Positions 16,535-27,056 are shown, numbered from the stretch's first letter. The stretch: 64,000 nucleotides of DNA from Undibacterium piscinae (GCA_003970805.2 CP051152.1:3968001-4032000), one strand, 5' to 3'. Translations and numbers: made by a program. Notes: generated by a model from the letters alone, not told the origin.

Positions 16535-18847
16535 ATGGATTCATCGTCAGATCATAAAGAATTATTACGTCAACAGTTACGCCAGGCAGCACTTGAGTAC
16601 CACGAGTTTCCGACTCCGGGGAAAATTAGCGTCACTCCTACCAAACAATTGACGAATCAGCGTGATCTGGCGCTTGCTTATTCTCCTGGCGTGGCTTCGC
16701 CTTGTGAAGAGATCGTCGCCGACCCGGCAGCCGCTTTCAAATATACGGCACGCGGCAATCTGGTTGGTGTGATCACCAACGGTACTGCGGTGCTGGGTCT
16801 GGGTAATATCGGTCCGCTGGCCTCCAAGCCTGTGATGGAAGGCAAGGGCGTACTGTTCAAGAAATTCGCCGGTATCGACGTGTTTGATATCGAGATCAAT
16901 GAATCTGATCCGGATAAACTGGTTGATATCATCGCTTCTCTGGAGCCAACTTTCGGCGGTATCAATCTGGAAGACATCAAGGCGCCGGAATGCTTTTATA
17001 TAGAACGCAAATTGCGTGACCGTATGAAAATCCCGGTCTTCCATGATGATCAGCATGGCACCGCGATTATCGTCGGTGCAGCTATTTTGAATGGCTTGAA
17101 AGTAGTCGGCAAAGATCTCGATAAATGCAAACTGGTGGTTTCCGGTGCCGGCGCTGCCGCGCTGGCCTGTCTCGACTTGATCGTCGATCTGGGTTTCCCT
17201 ATCAAGAATATTTACGTCACCGATCTGGCTGGTGTGGTCTACACCGGTCGCGCCGAATTGATGGATCCGGATAAAGAGCGTTTCGCGCAAGATACTCCGG
17301 CGCGAAGCCTGAAAGAAATTATCGACGGCGCGGATATTTTCCTCGGTCTGTCGGCCGGCGGTGTACTCAAGCAAGACATGGTCAAATTAATGGCTGCCAA
17401 GCCTTTGATTCTGGCACTGGCCAATCCGACTCCGGAAATTTTACCGGAAGAAGTCAAGGCGGTACGTGATGATGCCATCATGGCGACCGGTCGCTCTGAT
17501 TATCCTAACCAGGTCAATAACGTCCTGTGTTTCCCTTACATTTTCCGTGGCGCCTTGGATTGCGGCGCGACCACGATTACCCGTGAGATGGAAATTGCGG
17601 TGGTACATGCGATTGCCGAACTGGCGCAAGCCGAGCAATCCGATATCGTCGCTTCCGCCTATGGTATCAATAACCTGTCTTTCGGTCCTGAATACCTGAT
17701 CCCTAAGCCTTTTGATCCGCGTCTGATGATCAAGATCGCTCCGGCCGTGGCCAAGGCCGCTGAAGACTGTGGCGTGGCTGCACGTCCTATCAAGGACATG
17801 CAAGCTTATGTAGAGAAACTGCAGCAGTTCGTCTATCACAGCGGTACGTTCATGAAACCGCTGTTCCAGATCGCTAAAAAAGCACCGAACGAGCGCAAGC
17901 GCATCGTCTATGCCGAAGGTGAAGAGGAGCGTGTCTTGCGTGCGGTGCAGGTAGTGGTGGATGAAAAATTGGCTACCCCTATCCTGGTCGGACGTCCGCA
18001 TATTTTGGAGCAGCGCATAGAGAAATTCGGCTTGCGCCTGCGCGCCGGTGTTGATTTCGAAGTCATCAATCCTGAGTTCGATCCGCGTTATCGTGACTAT
18101 TGGGAAACCTATTACCAGATGACTTGCCGCAAGGGGATCACCGAGCAATACGCGAAACTGGAAATGCGCCGTCGCCATAGCCTGATTGGTGCCATGATGA
18201 TCCATAAGGGCGATGCCGACGGCATGATTTGCGGTACCTTCGGTACCACTGGTCTGCATCTGAACTACATCAATCAGGTGCTCGGTAAGCGCGAAGGCGT
18301 TAACGTGTATGCGGCGATGAACGGTCTGGTCTTGCCGGATCGTCAGTTGGTGCTGGTTGACACCCATGTCAATGAAAACCCGACTGCCGAGCAGATCGCT
18401 GAAATCACTATCATGGCAGCGGAAGAAATGCGTCGTTTTGGTATCTTGCCAAAAGCGGCCTTGCTGTCGCACTCGAACTTTGGTTCCAGCAATAGCGAAT
18501 CGGCGCAGAAAATGCGTGCCGCGCTGGCAATCATACAGCGCGATGCGCCGGAACTGGAAGTTGACGGCGAAATGCATGGCGATACCGCTCTCGATAGCGC
18601 CTACCGCAAAAAACTGATGCCGGGTTCTAGCCTGAAAGACGACGCCAATCTGCTGGTAATGCCAAATATTGATGCCGCCAACATCGCCTATAACTTGCTG
18701 AAAACCACAGCCGGTAACAATATTGCGATCGGTCCTATTTTGCTCGGTTGCGCCAAGCCTGTACATATTCTGACGCCTTCGGCCACCGTACGCCGTATCG
18801 TCAATATGACAGCACTGTGCGTGGTTGATGCGGTCAGTCTTGGGTAG
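16535..18847 (+). CDS. maeB: NADP-dependent malic enzyme with phosphotransacetylase-like domain
   Basis: 770 residues, the full MaeB length. Residues 1-430 are the malic enzyme part: catalytic Tyr region [33 protein letters not shown] with metal ligands, the nucleotide-binding [15 protein letters not shown] and [10 protein letters not shown]. From about residue 435 the phosphate acetyltransferase-like domain begins ([20 protein letters not shown]) and runs to the end; in this family it is usually regulatory. It decarboxylates malate to pyruvate with NADP. It is monocistronic, with GAAGGAA upstream of the ATG, and its last codons overlap the remnant of a DUF3034 gene on the other strand. Confidence 0.95.
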   Translation: MDSSSDHKELLRQQLRQAALEYHEFPTPGKISVTPTKQLTNQRDLALAYSPGVASPCEEIVADPAAAFKYTARGNLVGVITNGTAVLGLGNIGPLASKPVMEGKGVLFKKFAGIDVFDIEINESDPDKLVDIIASLEPTFGGINLEDIKAPECFYIERKLRDRMKIPVFHDDQHGTAIIVGAAILNGLKVVGKDLDKCKLVVSGAGAAALACLDLIVDLGFPIKNIYVTDLAGVVYTGRAELMDPDKERFAQDTPARSLKEIIDGADIFLGLSAGGVLKQDMVKLMAAKPLILALANPTPEILPEEVKAVRDDAIMATGRSDYPNQVNNVLCFPYIFRGALDCGATTITREMEIAVVHAIAELAQAEQSDIVASAYGINNLSFGPEYLIPKPFDPRLMIKIAPAVAKAAEDCGVAARPIKDMQAYVEKLQQFVYHSGTFMKPLFQIAKKAPNERKRIVYAEGEEERVLRAVQVVVDEKLATPILVGRPHILEQRIEKFGLRLRAGVDFEVINPEFDPRYRDYWETYYQMTCRKGITEQYAKLEMRRRHSLIGAMMIHKGDADGMICGTFGTTGLHLNYINQVLGKREGVNVYAAMNGLVLPDRQLVLVDTHVNENPTAEQIAEITIMAAEEMRRFGILPKAALLSHSNFGSSNSESAQKMRAALAIIQRDAPELEVDGEMHGDTALDSAYRKKLMPGSSLKDDANLLVMPNIDAANIAYNLLKTTAGNNIAIGPILLGCAKPVHILTPSATVRRIVNMTALCVVDAVSLG

Positions 18848-19109
18848 CCTCGCCAGCCACCCGTACTTTGGGCGTAAAAGCGCCACCATAACTGTCGCGA
18901 CTGCCGTAGCCGGTAATCAAAGCCCAGGGCGTCAGGCCGCCACCACCCGCACCTTCAACCTGGCTGACGCCGGCGGTGGCGGTCAATTTACCCATGTCGG
19001 GCATAGCCGACACTTGCGCGCTGGCTATCTGGCATAGGGCGCTTAAGCCTGCCAGTAAAATAAATTGCGCACTTTTTTTGCTATTTTGCATGCTTTGCTC
19101 CGTCTTCAT
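18834..19109 (-). pseudogene. DUF3034-family outer-membrane protein, N-terminal fragment
   Basis: 91 residues: a signal peptide (FILLAGLSALCQIASAQVSA) then GKLTATAGVSQVEGAGGGGL and TPWALITGYGSRDSYGG, which is the start of DUF3034 proteins (normally about 300 residues, beta-barrel-like). After GSRDSYGG the homology stops and the frame runs through [14 protein letters not shown] into the 3' end of maeB, overlapping it by 14 bp. A deletion has joined the two genes tail to tail. It is probably not functional. Confidence 0.7.
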
Positions 19110-19460
19110 GATGTGTTGTTATCGGGGGATCTAGACAAAAAATTGTCTGCTCAGAGTGATATACGCAGGACAGCTAAAAACGGATTCAAATTTCTTAAAA
19201 TAAATTGAAAATAGTTTTTAAAGAGAAAATCGCAGCAAACTTATTCAGACTTTTATTCAGACTTTTACTAAGACTATACAGAGGGCAGGCGTGCTATTGG
19301 GGGGCATGGCGATTGCGAAAAAACCCATGCTGCTTATTTATAGCAGATATTTTTGTATAAGCTAGTCAGAAACTAGTGATCAGTTAATCATAAGCTGGCT
19401 GTTAGCCACTGATACCAGCGCAGCCGAAGCGCTCGGCCGAAGCCGCTAAACCGCAAAAAG

Positions 19461-19493
19461 TAGGGTGCCAATAGCCACAGGCGTATTGCACCG
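19461..19493 (-). repeat. Family B repeat, copy 1
   Basis: Reverse complement of the element GGTGCAATACGCCTGTGGCT..., closely matching 23735-23768 in the opposite orientation. The element is partly palindromic around ATACGCCTGTGGCTAT. Confidence 0.7.
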
Positions 19494-19603
19494 CTTGCGA
19501 TTGCACGGCCGCTAAAGGCGATTCGCTAGGCGTAGTCGCAGGCATGGCGTGGTCGCGTAGGGTGTTTTTTTGTTTTGTGGTTGCTGATAAATGTTCAGCC
19601 TCT

Positions 19604-19630
19604 GTCATGCCAGACTTGATCTGGCATCCA
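19604..19630. repeat. Short palindrome TGCCAGA-cttga-TCTGGCA
   Basis: A perfect 7-bp stem with a 5-nt centre, flanked by TCA and TCC as in common intergenic palindromic repeats. Confidence 0.55.
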
Positions 19631-19847
19631 GAATTGGGTTCCATGCCTGCCAATTTTGGATGCGCGTCTTCGAGGCGGTGTTTTTGTTTGCTGTTGCCTA
19701 GTCTTGTTTTTACTTCTGTCGTCGTTGTGCGATTGCTGGCCGGTGGTAGACCGGCAACTACATACCTTTTTTGCTTCCCCTCCATGTCAGGATAGATGTC
19801 GCCTCACTTAATATGATAAAAAGATGGAGGGCGGAAGTCAGGGTAAG

Positions 19848-20180
19848 ATGAAACGTATTCGATATACAGCAGAACAAAGGGAATGGGCGGTTCAACAAAT
19901 GATGCCCCCGTTAAACCGAGCAGTGGTGGAATTAGCAAAGGCCACGGGAATTACTACAGTGACGCTACGTGTTTGGCAGAACGTGGCGCGTGAGGAAGGA
20001 AGAATTGTGCCTGGAGATGGTAAACAAAGTGATCGCTGGTCCAGCACGGACAAATTTCGCATCGTGCTAGAGGCTGCAGCACTAAGTGAAGTAGAGCTAT
20101 CGGTGTATTGCAGAACCAAAGGCGTCTATCCAGAACAAGTGACGCAATGGCGTTTAGCCTGCGAGCAGGCCTTGAACTGA
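19848..20180 (+). pseudogene. Transposase orfA-type helix-turn-helix protein, truncated IS fragment
   Basis: 110 residues from ATG 19848: MKRIRYTAEQREWAVQQMMP, then GITTVTLRVWQNVAREEGRI, VPGDGKQSDRWSSTDKFRIV and YPEQVTQWRLACEQALN. This is the N-terminal DNA-binding half of a transposase orfA group in which the WSSxDKF and YPEQVxQWR blocks precede a longer tail. Homology ends at the TGA and no orfB follows in this orientation. It is an IS remnant distinct from the IS150-type element further right. Confidence 0.65.
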
Positions 20181-20520
20181 CGCCCGGTAAAGTTGGAGCA
20201 GGGAATGTGCTTTATGCCATAGGAGCTCTGGTGTCGGTATTGGAGCCTGACTCAAGCGTTAGGTTTTTACTTAAAATAGATCGTGAATGATAGTACTGAA
20301 TGTAGGGCGACCAAACCATCTGAAAAGTTCCTCTACAGTCGTAAATTTATTTAAATACAATACTCGTTTTTTAGCATGCGAAGAAAATGTCCATCGCTGC
20401 GTTATCTAAGCAATTTTCCCTTTCGCGACATGCTTTGCTACCGTGATTTTGTTCAGCAGGCGTTGGTAGGACGGGCATGGCGATAATTGCCAGCCTGATC
20501 CGAATGGAGTATCATTTATT
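20181..20520. other. 340-bp spacer between two IS remnants
   Basis: No protein-like ORF, terminator or clear repeat was seen. It is AT-richer in its middle part. Probably debris between mobile element fragments. Confidence 0.4.
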
Positions 20521-21616
20521 TTAACTTTCAGCTAGCAATGCTTCTTGATCATCTTGGTACGCATCATCAAAACAGGTCGCTTTGGACGTCTCAAAGGCGA
20601 TAATTTCTCCGTTATAACAATCCATCATCCGGTGAGAGATACAGTTTTCTCTCCGGCTACTTGACTCAGTGACGTCGTACCCATTTTTGATTGCCTCCTG
20701 TGGTGCATCGAATGGCGCTGCAAGATATTGGGCGCGGCACGCCCACATCGCCTTGTACGAGGGCGGTATTTTTTGATTCTGACAGTGACTTTTAATCCCA
20801 TCCGCAATTCTGCATAAGCCGTCTAGTAGGTTTTGTGATTTCACAAACGTGCCATGTGAAGTGCCGCAGTGATGCGGCGATAGCCAATAACGTCCGCCTG
20901 ATGGGCTCGAACAGGCGCGGATAACTCTGCTTTAAATCCGCATACTTATCCCCATCAACTGCGCTTTCTGCTGATATAAATGTACTGGTCATGACCAGCC
21001 AGCAGAGCAGGCTGCGATGGATAGTTGTTGCTAGCTCTTGCACTATTTGCGTTTTTTGATCGAGTTGTTTGCGCTTGTTGGCTAGAACTAAGGCTTTCAA
21101 CTTTTTAGGTAAGGCGTTCTCTCATGCGCAGGTAACTTAGCTCGGCAGTAAATCCTCATGGGTCGCGTGATCTTTCTACGTCCATGGATGCGGGTGGTTT
21201 TTTAGTCGTTGTTTTGTCATAATCTGGTGGTGCAATTTGCGTGGAGTAAGGGCGTCAATGCCGCGGCATCATAATGCTGTTCCGAGCGAAGGGACCTGGA
21301 CAGAATATCGAACAAGAGTTCGTTTGAGTGTAAGAGGCTGATGCTTTCACATGTGCTGCAAGACCGAGAGCTTTAAACTGCGCATCGTAAATGGCTGTAC
21401 TTTTTATCTAGACCGTCTGCGCCACGCAAACGATACATGGCAACCCATCTGCCCAACACCGAATGTGCCAGATCGTAGCATTTTGCGACATCTTTTTAAA
21501 CCAGCACCCCCCGTCAAATAATGTTCGACAACGGATACTTTGAATTGCTTTGTGTACTTGCTCATGAAATACCCCAATAGTTTGGATTGATGTCCAACTT
21601 TATGGGGGCAGTTCAC
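20521..21616 (-). mobile_element. Decayed IS3-family (IS150-group) insertion sequence
   Basis: Read on the minus strand, the left end starts TGAACTGCCCCCATAAAGTT at 21616, typical of IS150-group terminal repeats. orfA starts at ATG 21565 (MSKYTKQFKVSVVEHYL), then an extra A in a homopolymer shifts to DVAKCYDLAHSVLGRWVAMY. Further frame changes follow to the orfA end, YLRMRTPYLKKLKALV (about 21110). orfB can be traced as QIVQELATTIHRSLL, DKYADLKQSYPRL, IGYRRITAALH, GLKVTVRIKKYRP, APNILQRH, DVTE and CYNGEIIAFETSK down to about 20521. At least five frameshifts are present. The right terminal repeat was not found. Confidence 0.8.
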
Positions 21617-21729
21617 TTCCCATTGGACGCTGCGCGATAAAGCTGCCCAAAGCAGGTGAATTCAAACGATAAAATACCTAAAGCCCACCCAATCTCACCC
21701 CACAACGGAGTGAGACCCTCCCCCCCACC

Positions 21730-22488
21730 TTAGCCCAAGCGCAGCCAACTTCCTTTGAAGATAATCGGGCCGCTAGGTTTTTCCGGGTTGCCGGAGCCCC
21801 CTTTTGGTTCTAGGCTTATAGCCAGTAAAGGTATGTTTTCTGGAGTTAGCTTGTCTGGCAAGGCTAGGCTGATGGTGTTATTCACGCTGCCATCGGGATT
21901 GCGGCTCGGTGCTTTGCTGGCGACCAGTGTGTTGGCGACTAAGCCCAGCGATTTGACCTTGCCGTCTTTGGCCACTGCCCATAATTCCAAACTCTTATCG
22001 GCGGGGATCGCTTGTGCAGTGACGAAGCGCACCAGTAATTGGCGCTTCTTGCTGTCGCTAGAGATTACCGCTACGGCTTGCGATTTTTCATCGCTTAGGG
22101 TGGCAACATAATTATTGCTTGGCAGATTGAGCTCGGTTTGTTTGCTCAGCAAGGCCGAGACCAGCACCAGCGCGGTGGTGGTCGAGACCATGCCCAGGCC
22201 GCGCCAAAAGCTTAAGTCTTCGCGTAGATTGCGCCAATAGGCCCAGCGGTCTGGCTGTAGTTTTAGGCGTTGCGTCAGTGCTTGCCAGACGCTGGCTGGC
22301 GCTGCTGTGGCGCTAGAAAATTCTGCCATCGGCATCAGATTCGCTTGCCATTCTCTGACCACTTGATGCAAGGCGGCGTCTTGCTGCATCCAGCTTTCAA
22401 AGCGGCGTCTGGCAGCGCCGCGCAGCGTGCCTAAGACATATTCGGCTGCTAGTTTTTGCTGCAGCAGGGGCTTATCTTTGAAGTTCAT
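21730..22488 (-). CDS. Anti-sigma factor, RskA-like
   Basis: 252 residues from ATG 22488; that ATG overlaps the stop of the sigma gene (ATGA), so translation is coupled. The N-terminal cytoplasmic domain (AAEYVLGTLRGAARRRFESW) is the zinc-free anti-sigma domain typical of RskA. One membrane helix is near residue 95-115 (MVSTTTALVLVSALL). The periplasmic C-terminal domain has LLVRFVTAQAIPADKSLELW, GLVANTLVASK and a GSGNPEKPSGPI loop, as in RskA_C. It should hold the partner sigma factor inactive until an envelope signal causes release. Confidence 0.88.
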   Translation of the reverse strand: MNFKDKPLLQQKLAAEYVLGTLRGAARRRFESWMQQDAALHQVVREWQANLMPMAEFSSATAAPASVWQALTQRLKLQPDRWAYWRNLREDLSFWRGLGMVSTTTALVLVSALLSKQTELNLPSNNYVATLSDEKSQAVAVISSDSKKRQLLVRFVTAQAIPADKSLELWAVAKDGKVKSLGLVANTLVASKAPSRNPDGSVNNTISLALPDKLTPENIPLLAISLEPKGGSGNPEKPSGPIIFKGSWLRLG

Positions 22489-23093
22489 GCCAGCTCCCTT
22501 TTGACTAAGCAAGTGCGCAGCCTATCTAGCCCACGGCGTATCCAGGTTTTGACTGTGCCCATCGGTAATTGCATTTGCTCGGCCACTTCGCTGTGAGATA
22601 AATCGTGATAAAAGGCCAGTGCCATGGCCTGCCTGTGTAAGCCTTCAAGACGCGACATGCAATTGGCCAGGGCTTTGGCGTCCTGGCTCAGTTCTAAGGC
22701 TTGCAGCGGGCTGGCGTCCGCGCTTTCTAGCGCGCTCATGATCTCGGGATCAAAATACTCTGCGTCGATTTCCAGCTCGTAGTGCTGGCCGTTATTGAGT
22801 TTGCGTAATAAATCAAAGGCACGATTGCGCACTATCGTGGTCATCCAGGTCATCGGTGCCGCCAGACTGGATTGATAGCTGCTGGCATTGTTCCAGATGC
22901 TGACAAAGCTCTCTTGCAAGACTTCTTCGGCCAGTTCGCGCTTTTGCAAAATGCGCAGCACGAAGCCAAATAATTTCGGTGAACTCGCTTCATACAGGGC
23001 GCGAAACGCCTGGCTATCCTGGCGCGCTACGGCCATCAGCCAGATGTGCATCTGGCCTGGGTCTAGGGTCTGATTATTTGCATTGCTCGACAT
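22485..23093 (-). CDS. ECF sigma-70 family RNA polymerase sigma factor
   Basis: 202 residues. Region 2 (about 25-95) includes FRALYEASSPKLFGFVLRIL, EEVLQESFVSIWNNA and the WMTTIVRNRAFDLLRK motif. Region 4 (about 140-195) has HRQAMALAFYHDLSHSEVAE and MGTVKTWIRRGLDRLR, the helix-turn-helix for the -35 element. Followed with a 4-bp overlap by its RskA-like anti-sigma gene. The regulon cannot be read from the window; autoregulation is likely but no promoter match was established. Confidence 0.92.
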   Translation of the reverse strand: MSSNANNQTLDPGQMHIWLMAVARQDSQAFRALYEASSPKLFGFVLRILQKRELAEEVLQESFVSIWNNASSYQSSLAAPMTWMTTIVRNRAFDLLRKLNNGQHYELEIDAEYFDPEIMSALESADASPLQALELSQDAKALANCMSRLEGLHRQAMALAFYHDLSHSEVAEQMQLPMGTVKTWIRRGLDRLRTCLVKRELA

Positions 23094-23224
23094 GATTAGC
23101 TCTCTCTGGATGGTGGCAAAATACTGCGCGCCGCAAGCTCATTTGCATCGTTGGCATTTTACCTTTAGCCATCGCTCATGGGGCGTATATTGTTAAAGTG
23201 TTTGGTTTCAGTGATTGACTGAGT

Positions 23225-23267
23225 AAAGTCTGGTGCGCATTGCGCATTGCGATGCGCACCAGACTTT
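23225..23267. repeat. Perfect 16-bp stem hairpin upstream of the sigma gene
   Basis: AAAGTCTGGTGCGCAT (23225-23240) and ATGCGCACCAGACTTT (23252-23267) pair perfectly around an 11-nt loop. There is no T-tract after either arm, so it is not a clear terminator. It is about 130 bp upstream of the sigma start. Confidence 0.8.
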
Positions 23268-23402
23268 AGCGTATCAAATTAATTGAGCTTATTTTGGCAG
23301 GAGCAAAGCGTAATCGCACACCCGTCGCTATGCCGTAAGCTATTTAATGGCGACACTGTCATTGTGTATGCTTGCGCGTTTGCCTGGTTTTTTTTACTTC
23401 TG

Positions 23403-23460
23403 TCTTGTTGCCGATTGCCGGCCGGTGTAGACCGGCGGACCTTTTTTGCTTCGCCAAAAA
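23403..23460. repeat. Family C repeat (CGATTGCCGGCCGGTGTAGA type)
   Basis: Also found at 19728-19770 (GCGATTGCTGGCCGGTGGTA, then CCTTTTTTGCTTCCC) and, shorter, at 23537-23566. The shared core is CGATTGCNGGCCGGTGG/TAGACCGGC followed by CTTTTTTGCTTC. Confidence 0.65.
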
Positions 23461-23640
23461 GGTGACCCAAAAAAGGCGACGCAAAGGTCGCGTAACTGAT
23501 AGCAGTGTGGCCGCTCTCATCCAGATGCTGATTTGTCGTTGTTGTGCGATTGCCGGCCAGTGGTAGCTCGGTAGGTGCGATTAGCGAAGCTTAATCGCAC
23601 GTTTGTTGCCCTACCTTAGCGTATTTATAAGTCGCCCCCG

Positions 23641-23706
23641 CCAGCACACATATCCCATGCGGCTCGCAGGCCTATGTGCCTGAAGAAGCGCATGGAATCT
23701 GCGCAG
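23641..23706. repeat. Family A hairpin repeat, copy 2
   Basis: CCAGCACACATATCCCATGCG facing CGCATGGAATCTGCG, the most diverged of the four copies. Confidence 0.6.
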
Positions 23707-23734
23707 TGGCGTTGCCTGTTTTGGAATTTCATGC

Positions 23735-23768
23735 GGCGCAATACGCCTGCGGCTATTGACGCCCTACG
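23735..23768 (+). repeat. Family B repeat, copy 2
   Basis: GGCGCAATACGCCTGCGGCT then ATTGACGCCCTACG, matching 19461-19493 in inverted orientation with few differences. Confidence 0.7.
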
Positions 23769-23820
23769 TAGCGATTGCGACTTGCCGGGTTACCTCTTAC
23801 GCTATTTATTTCCTAAAGAT

Positions 23821-24957
23821 TTAGCTTATGCGCAACTCAGTTTCCGGATCAAACAGTACCGCCTTGGACAGGTCAAACGCCAATGCCATGCGTTGTCCTG
23901 GTGCCGCTTCTGATCTTGGGTGGGTGCGGCAGGTGGCGCGTATGCCGTTGATCCAGGTGAAGGCGATGGTGTCGGGGCCGGTAGGTTCGGTCAGTTCTAT
24001 CATGCAGTCAACCGCGCTAGGGTGATAGCCTTCCGGTGTTTCGGCGCAGCGCGCACTGACGGCATCGGTGACGTGTTCGGGGCGTATGCCCAGAATGATG
24101 TCGCGATCCTGCCATGCCGTCAATTTGGCGACATCGATAAATTCAGCGGGTATAGGCAATAAGGTGCTGCGGTCTGCATGCAGTAAGGTAAATGCCAGCC
24201 CGTTGTTGTGTTGCACCAGTTTGCCGCGCAGGAAATTCATTGACGGCGAGCCGATGAAACCGGCCACGAACAGATTATTTGGTGTGTCATAAATCTCTTG
24301 CGGGCTGCCAAATTGCTGCACTACGCCGTCTTTCATGACGGCGATCTTGTCGCCCAGCGTCATGGCCTCGATCTGATCGTGGGTTACATAGACGATGGTG
24401 GTGCCCAGGCGTTGGTGCATGAGCTTGATTTCGGCGCGCATTTCTACGCGCAATTTGGCATCGAGATTTGAGAGCGGCTCGTCGAACAAAAACAGGGCAG
24501 GGTCGCGGGCGATGGCGCGCCCCATGGCTACCCGCTGGCGCTGTCCGCCCGACAGTTGTGCCGGTTTTCTATCGAGCAGATGCGTCATTTGCAGGGTCTC
24601 GGCCACGCGGCTGACGATCTGTTCCTGTTCTTCCTTAGGGACTTTTCTGATACCGAGGCCGAACGAAATATTTTCTCTCACTGTCATGGTTGGATATAGC
24701 GCGTAAGACTGGAACACCATCGCGATATCGCGTGATTTGGGCGGGACATTGTTGACGCACTGGTTGCCGATCAGGATTTGGCCTTCAGAGACAGTTTCCA
24801 GACCGGCGATCATATTGAGTAAGGTCGATTTGCCGCAGCCGGAGCCGCCGACCAGAATTAAGAACTGGCCATCTTCGATTTCCAGATCAATGCCCTTGAG
24901 AATTTCTGCGCCGTTTGGATATACCTTGCGCACATTGCGAATTGATAAGCTTGCCAT
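23821..24957 (-). CDS. Sugar ABC transporter ATP-binding protein (MalK/UgpC type)
   Basis: 378 residues. Walker A is GGSGCGKST (about 37-45), the ABC signature [19 protein letters not shown] (about 135), Walker [16 protein letters not shown], and the H-loop VTHDQ. The C-terminal TOBE-like region (from about residue 240) is the regulatory domain of the CUT1 family (MalK, UgpC, MsmK). It is the last gene of the operon porin, binding protein, two permeases, ATPase, and energises import through those permeases at the inner membrane. Confidence 0.92.
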   Translation of the reverse strand: MASLSIRNVRKVYPNGAEILKGIDLEIEDGQFLILVGGSGCGKSTLLNMIAGLETVSEGQILIGNQCVNNVPPKSRDIAMVFQSYALYPTMTVRENISFGLGIRKVPKEEQEQIVSRVAETLQMTHLLDRKPAQLSGGQRQRVAMGRAIARDPALFLFDEPLSNLDAKLRVEMRAEIKLMHQRLGTTIVYVTHDQIEAMTLGDKIAVMKDGVVQQFGSPQEIYDTPNNLFVAGFIGSPSMNFLRGKLVQHNNGLAFTLLHADRSTLLPIPAEFIDVAKLTAWQDRDIILGIRPEHVTDAVSARCAETPEGYHPSAVDCMIELTEPTGPDTIAFTWINGIRATCRTHPRSEAAPGQRMALAFDLSKAVLFDPETELRIS

Positions 24958-25052
24958 TTTGATTTCCTTGAGTGTTCTGCGTTGCCCGGGTATTGCTGCC
25001 CTGGGCTTATATCTAAATTTTTCCGTGGATGAGCGCTCGCTTCGTTGCAGCC

Positions 25053-25946
25053 TCAGCCTTTGACTGCACCAGCGGTCAGGCCGCGTACAAAATATTTGCC
25101 TGCCACCAGATACAGTCCCAGTGTCGGCAAGGCGGCGATAATCGCGGAGGCCATATTGACGTTGTATTCGGTGACGCCGGTCGAGGTGTTGACCAGGTTA
25201 TTCAGTGCCACGGTGACCGGTTGTGCATCAGAGCCGCCGAATACCACGCCGAACAGGAAGTCGTTCCAGATCTGGGTAAATTGCCAGATAAAGCAAACCA
25301 TGAAGATCGGTAAGGACAACGGGAAAATAATCCGTCGGTAAATTGTGAAAAAACCCGCTCCGTCAATACGCGCCGCATTGACCAGCTCTTCCGGTACCGA
25401 AACATAGTAGTTACGGAAAAACAGGGTGGTAAACGCCATACCGTAGATGATGTGCACCAGGATCAGGCCTGAAGTGGTGTTGGCTAAATTGAGCATACCC
25501 AGCACTCTTGCCATCGGCAGGATCACGACCTGAAACGGAATGAAGCAACCGACCATCAATGCGGTAAATACGATGTGCGAACCGCGAAACTTCCAGTGCG
25601 CCAGTACATAGCCGTTGATCGAACCTATCAGGCTAGAGATGATGACGGCCGGAACTGCCATCTTTAGCGAATTCCAGAAGTAGGGCGCCAGACCTTCGCA
25701 GGTCACGCCGGTACAGGCCGTGCCCCAGGCTTTGGACCACGCATAGGTGCTGGGGTTAAGCGGAATGCTGAGCAAATTTCCGCTGCGAATTTCCTCCAGG
25801 GATTTAACCGAGGTGGTCAGCATCACATACAAAGGCGCCAGATAATAAAAAGCACATAGGATGAGCAAGACATAGATCAGCACGCGGCCAAGCGTCAAAC
25901 CTTGGACAAATGAAGGGGTCGCGAGGGTTGGTAGTTTAGCGGCCAT
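25053..25946 (-). CDS. Sugar ABC transporter permease (MalG-like)
   Basis: 297 residues with six membrane helices and the EAA loop in [29 protein letters not shown] (about residues 195-223), which docks the ATPase. A periplasmic loop containing two Cys ([17 protein letters not shown], about 75-91) fits the glucose/mannose-type subgroup. Its start overlaps the end of the other permease gene by 11 bp, so the two are translated together as a heterodimer. Confidence 0.92.
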   Translation of the reverse strand: MAAKLPTLATPSFVQGLTLGRVLIYVLLILCAFYYLAPLYVMLTTSVKSLEEIRSGNLLSIPLNPSTYAWSKAWGTACTGVTCEGLAPYFWNSLKMAVPAVIISSLIGSINGYVLAHWKFRGSHIVFTALMVGCFIPFQVVILPMARVLGMLNLANTTSGLILVHIIYGMAFTTLFFRNYYVSVPEELVNAARIDGAGFFTIYRRIIFPLSLPIFMVCFIWQFTQIWNDFLFGVVFGGSDAQPVTVALNNLVNTSTGVTEYNVNMASAIIAALPTLGLYLVAGKYFVRGLTAGAVKG

Positions 25947-26940
25947 GAGCGGCTCCTTTGGTTTCCATATACATCAGCGGTACCAGCACGGCTAATACGG
26001 TGGCCAGCATCATCATGGCCGAAGCGGCACCCAGACCTAGCTGCCCGCGGGTGAAGGAAAATTGATACATAAAAATAGCCGGAACATCGGACGAAGTGCC
26101 GGGGCCGCCGGCTGTCAGCGCCATCACCAGATCAAAACTCTTGATGGCGATATGTGCCAGGATCAGCAAGACGCTGAAAAATACCGGGCGCAGCGAAGGG
26201 ATGACGATGCGGCGGTAAATCGTCGGCAAGCTGGCGCCATCGACCATGGCGGCTTTGATGATGCTGTCATCGACACCGCGCAAACCGGCCAAAAACAAGG
26301 CCATCACAAAACCAGAGGATTGCCAGACACCGGCAATGACGACGGTGTAGATCGCCATATCCGAATCAACCAGCCAGTCAAAGCTAAAATTCTTGTAACC
26401 CCAGTCGTGCATGAGTTTTTCCAGCCCCAAGCCCGGATTGAGTATCCACTTCCAGGCGGCACCGGTGACGATGAAGGACAGCGCCATCGGGTACAGGTAG
26501 ATGGCGCGCAATGCGCCTTCGGCACGGATTTTTTGATCCAATAGCACTGCCATCAGCAGGCCGGTGATCAGGCAAAACAGGATGAATAAGCCACCAAAGA
26601 TGCCGAGATTGGCGGCGGCGACCCACCAGCGGTCGATTTCAAACAGGGCTGCGTATTGAGAAAAACCGGCGAACTCGTAGTTCGGCATCATGCGCGATTC
26701 GGTCAGCGACAGATAGGCGGTCAGGCCGATAAAGCCGTAGACAAAAATCAGCGAGGCGATAATCGTCGGGGATAACACCAGGCGCGGCAGCCAAATGTCG
26801 GCGAGTGCGGCCAGTGCGGAAAACTGCGCCGTTTTGTTCTTGCCGGGTGTGGCAAGGCTAGGTGCGACGCCAGTTGCGCGGGTAGCGTGAAGCACCTTGT
26901 TCGCTTTACTGGCATCGTTGGTATTGCGTATTGCAGACAT
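25936..26940 (-). CDS. Sugar ABC transporter permease (MalF-like)
   Basis: 334 residues from ATG 26940, which follows CCGGAGATTTACG; the longer frame to 26964 is not needed. Six membrane helices begin at about residue 48 (VLSPTIIASLIFVYGFIGL). The EAA loop is GVDDSIIKAAMVDGASLPTI (about 230-250). It pairs with the MalG-like permease, whose gene it overlaps by 11 bp. Substrate specificity is likely a monosaccharide such as glucose, judged only from resemblance of the set to glucose/mannose transporters. Confidence 0.92.
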   Translation of the reverse strand: MSAIRNTNDASKANKVLHATRATGVAPSLATPGKNKTAQFSALAALADIWLPRLVLSPTIIASLIFVYGFIGLTAYLSLTESRMMPNYEFAGFSQYAALFEIDRWWVAAANLGIFGGLFILFCLITGLLMAVLLDQKIRAEGALRAIYLYPMALSFIVTGAAWKWILNPGLGLEKLMHDWGYKNFSFDWLVDSDMAIYTVVIAGVWQSSGFVMALFLAGLRGVDDSIIKAAMVDGASLPTIYRRIVIPSLRPVFFSVLLILAHIAIKSFDLVMALTAGGPGTSSDVPAIFMYQFSFTRGQLGLGAASAMMMLATVLAVLVPLMYMETKGAAHGR

Positions 26941-27056
26941 CGTAAATCTCCGGAAACTGGTCATCAGATCTCACTCTGTCGCCTGCTACGGCAGCACAGT
27001 GAGACTGTTAGTGCCTGGACCGCTGTTGCGGCCACAGGCGCTACCTGTATTGCCAA

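Larger units (their letters stand above)
19110..19847. other. 738-bp spacer rich in dispersed repeats
   Basis: Contains a family B repeat (19461-19493), a TGCCAGA/TCTGGCA hairpin (19604-19630) and a family C repeat (19728-19770), then the left flank of an IS fragment. The 127-residue minus-strand ORF across 19402-19785 is made of these repeats and has no protein-like features. Confidence 0.6.
23268..23820. other. 553-bp repeat-laden spacer downstream of the sugar ABC operon
   Basis: Contains two family C repeats (about 23403-23460 and 23537-23566), a family A hairpin repeat (23641-23706) and a family B repeat (23735-23768). Small ORFs here are made of repeat sequence and are not credible genes. 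Confidence 0.6.

Noticed and set aside
17441..18889. 482-residue minus-strand ORF opposite maeB
   Set aside because: It lies antisense to a clearly coding MaeB gene and its protein is His/Arg-rich with no domain pattern; it is a codon-bias shadow.
19402..19785. 127-residue minus-strand ORF
   Set aside because: Composed of dispersed repeats B and C plus a short palindrome; the translation has no protein-like features.
20108..20290. Short ORF overlapping the IS orfA fragment
   Set aside because: Out-of-frame product of the transposase sequence without independent signals.
23372..23566. Small plus-strand ORF with a hydrophobic start
   Set aside because: It is made of repeat family C and matches other copies at DNA level; not a gene.
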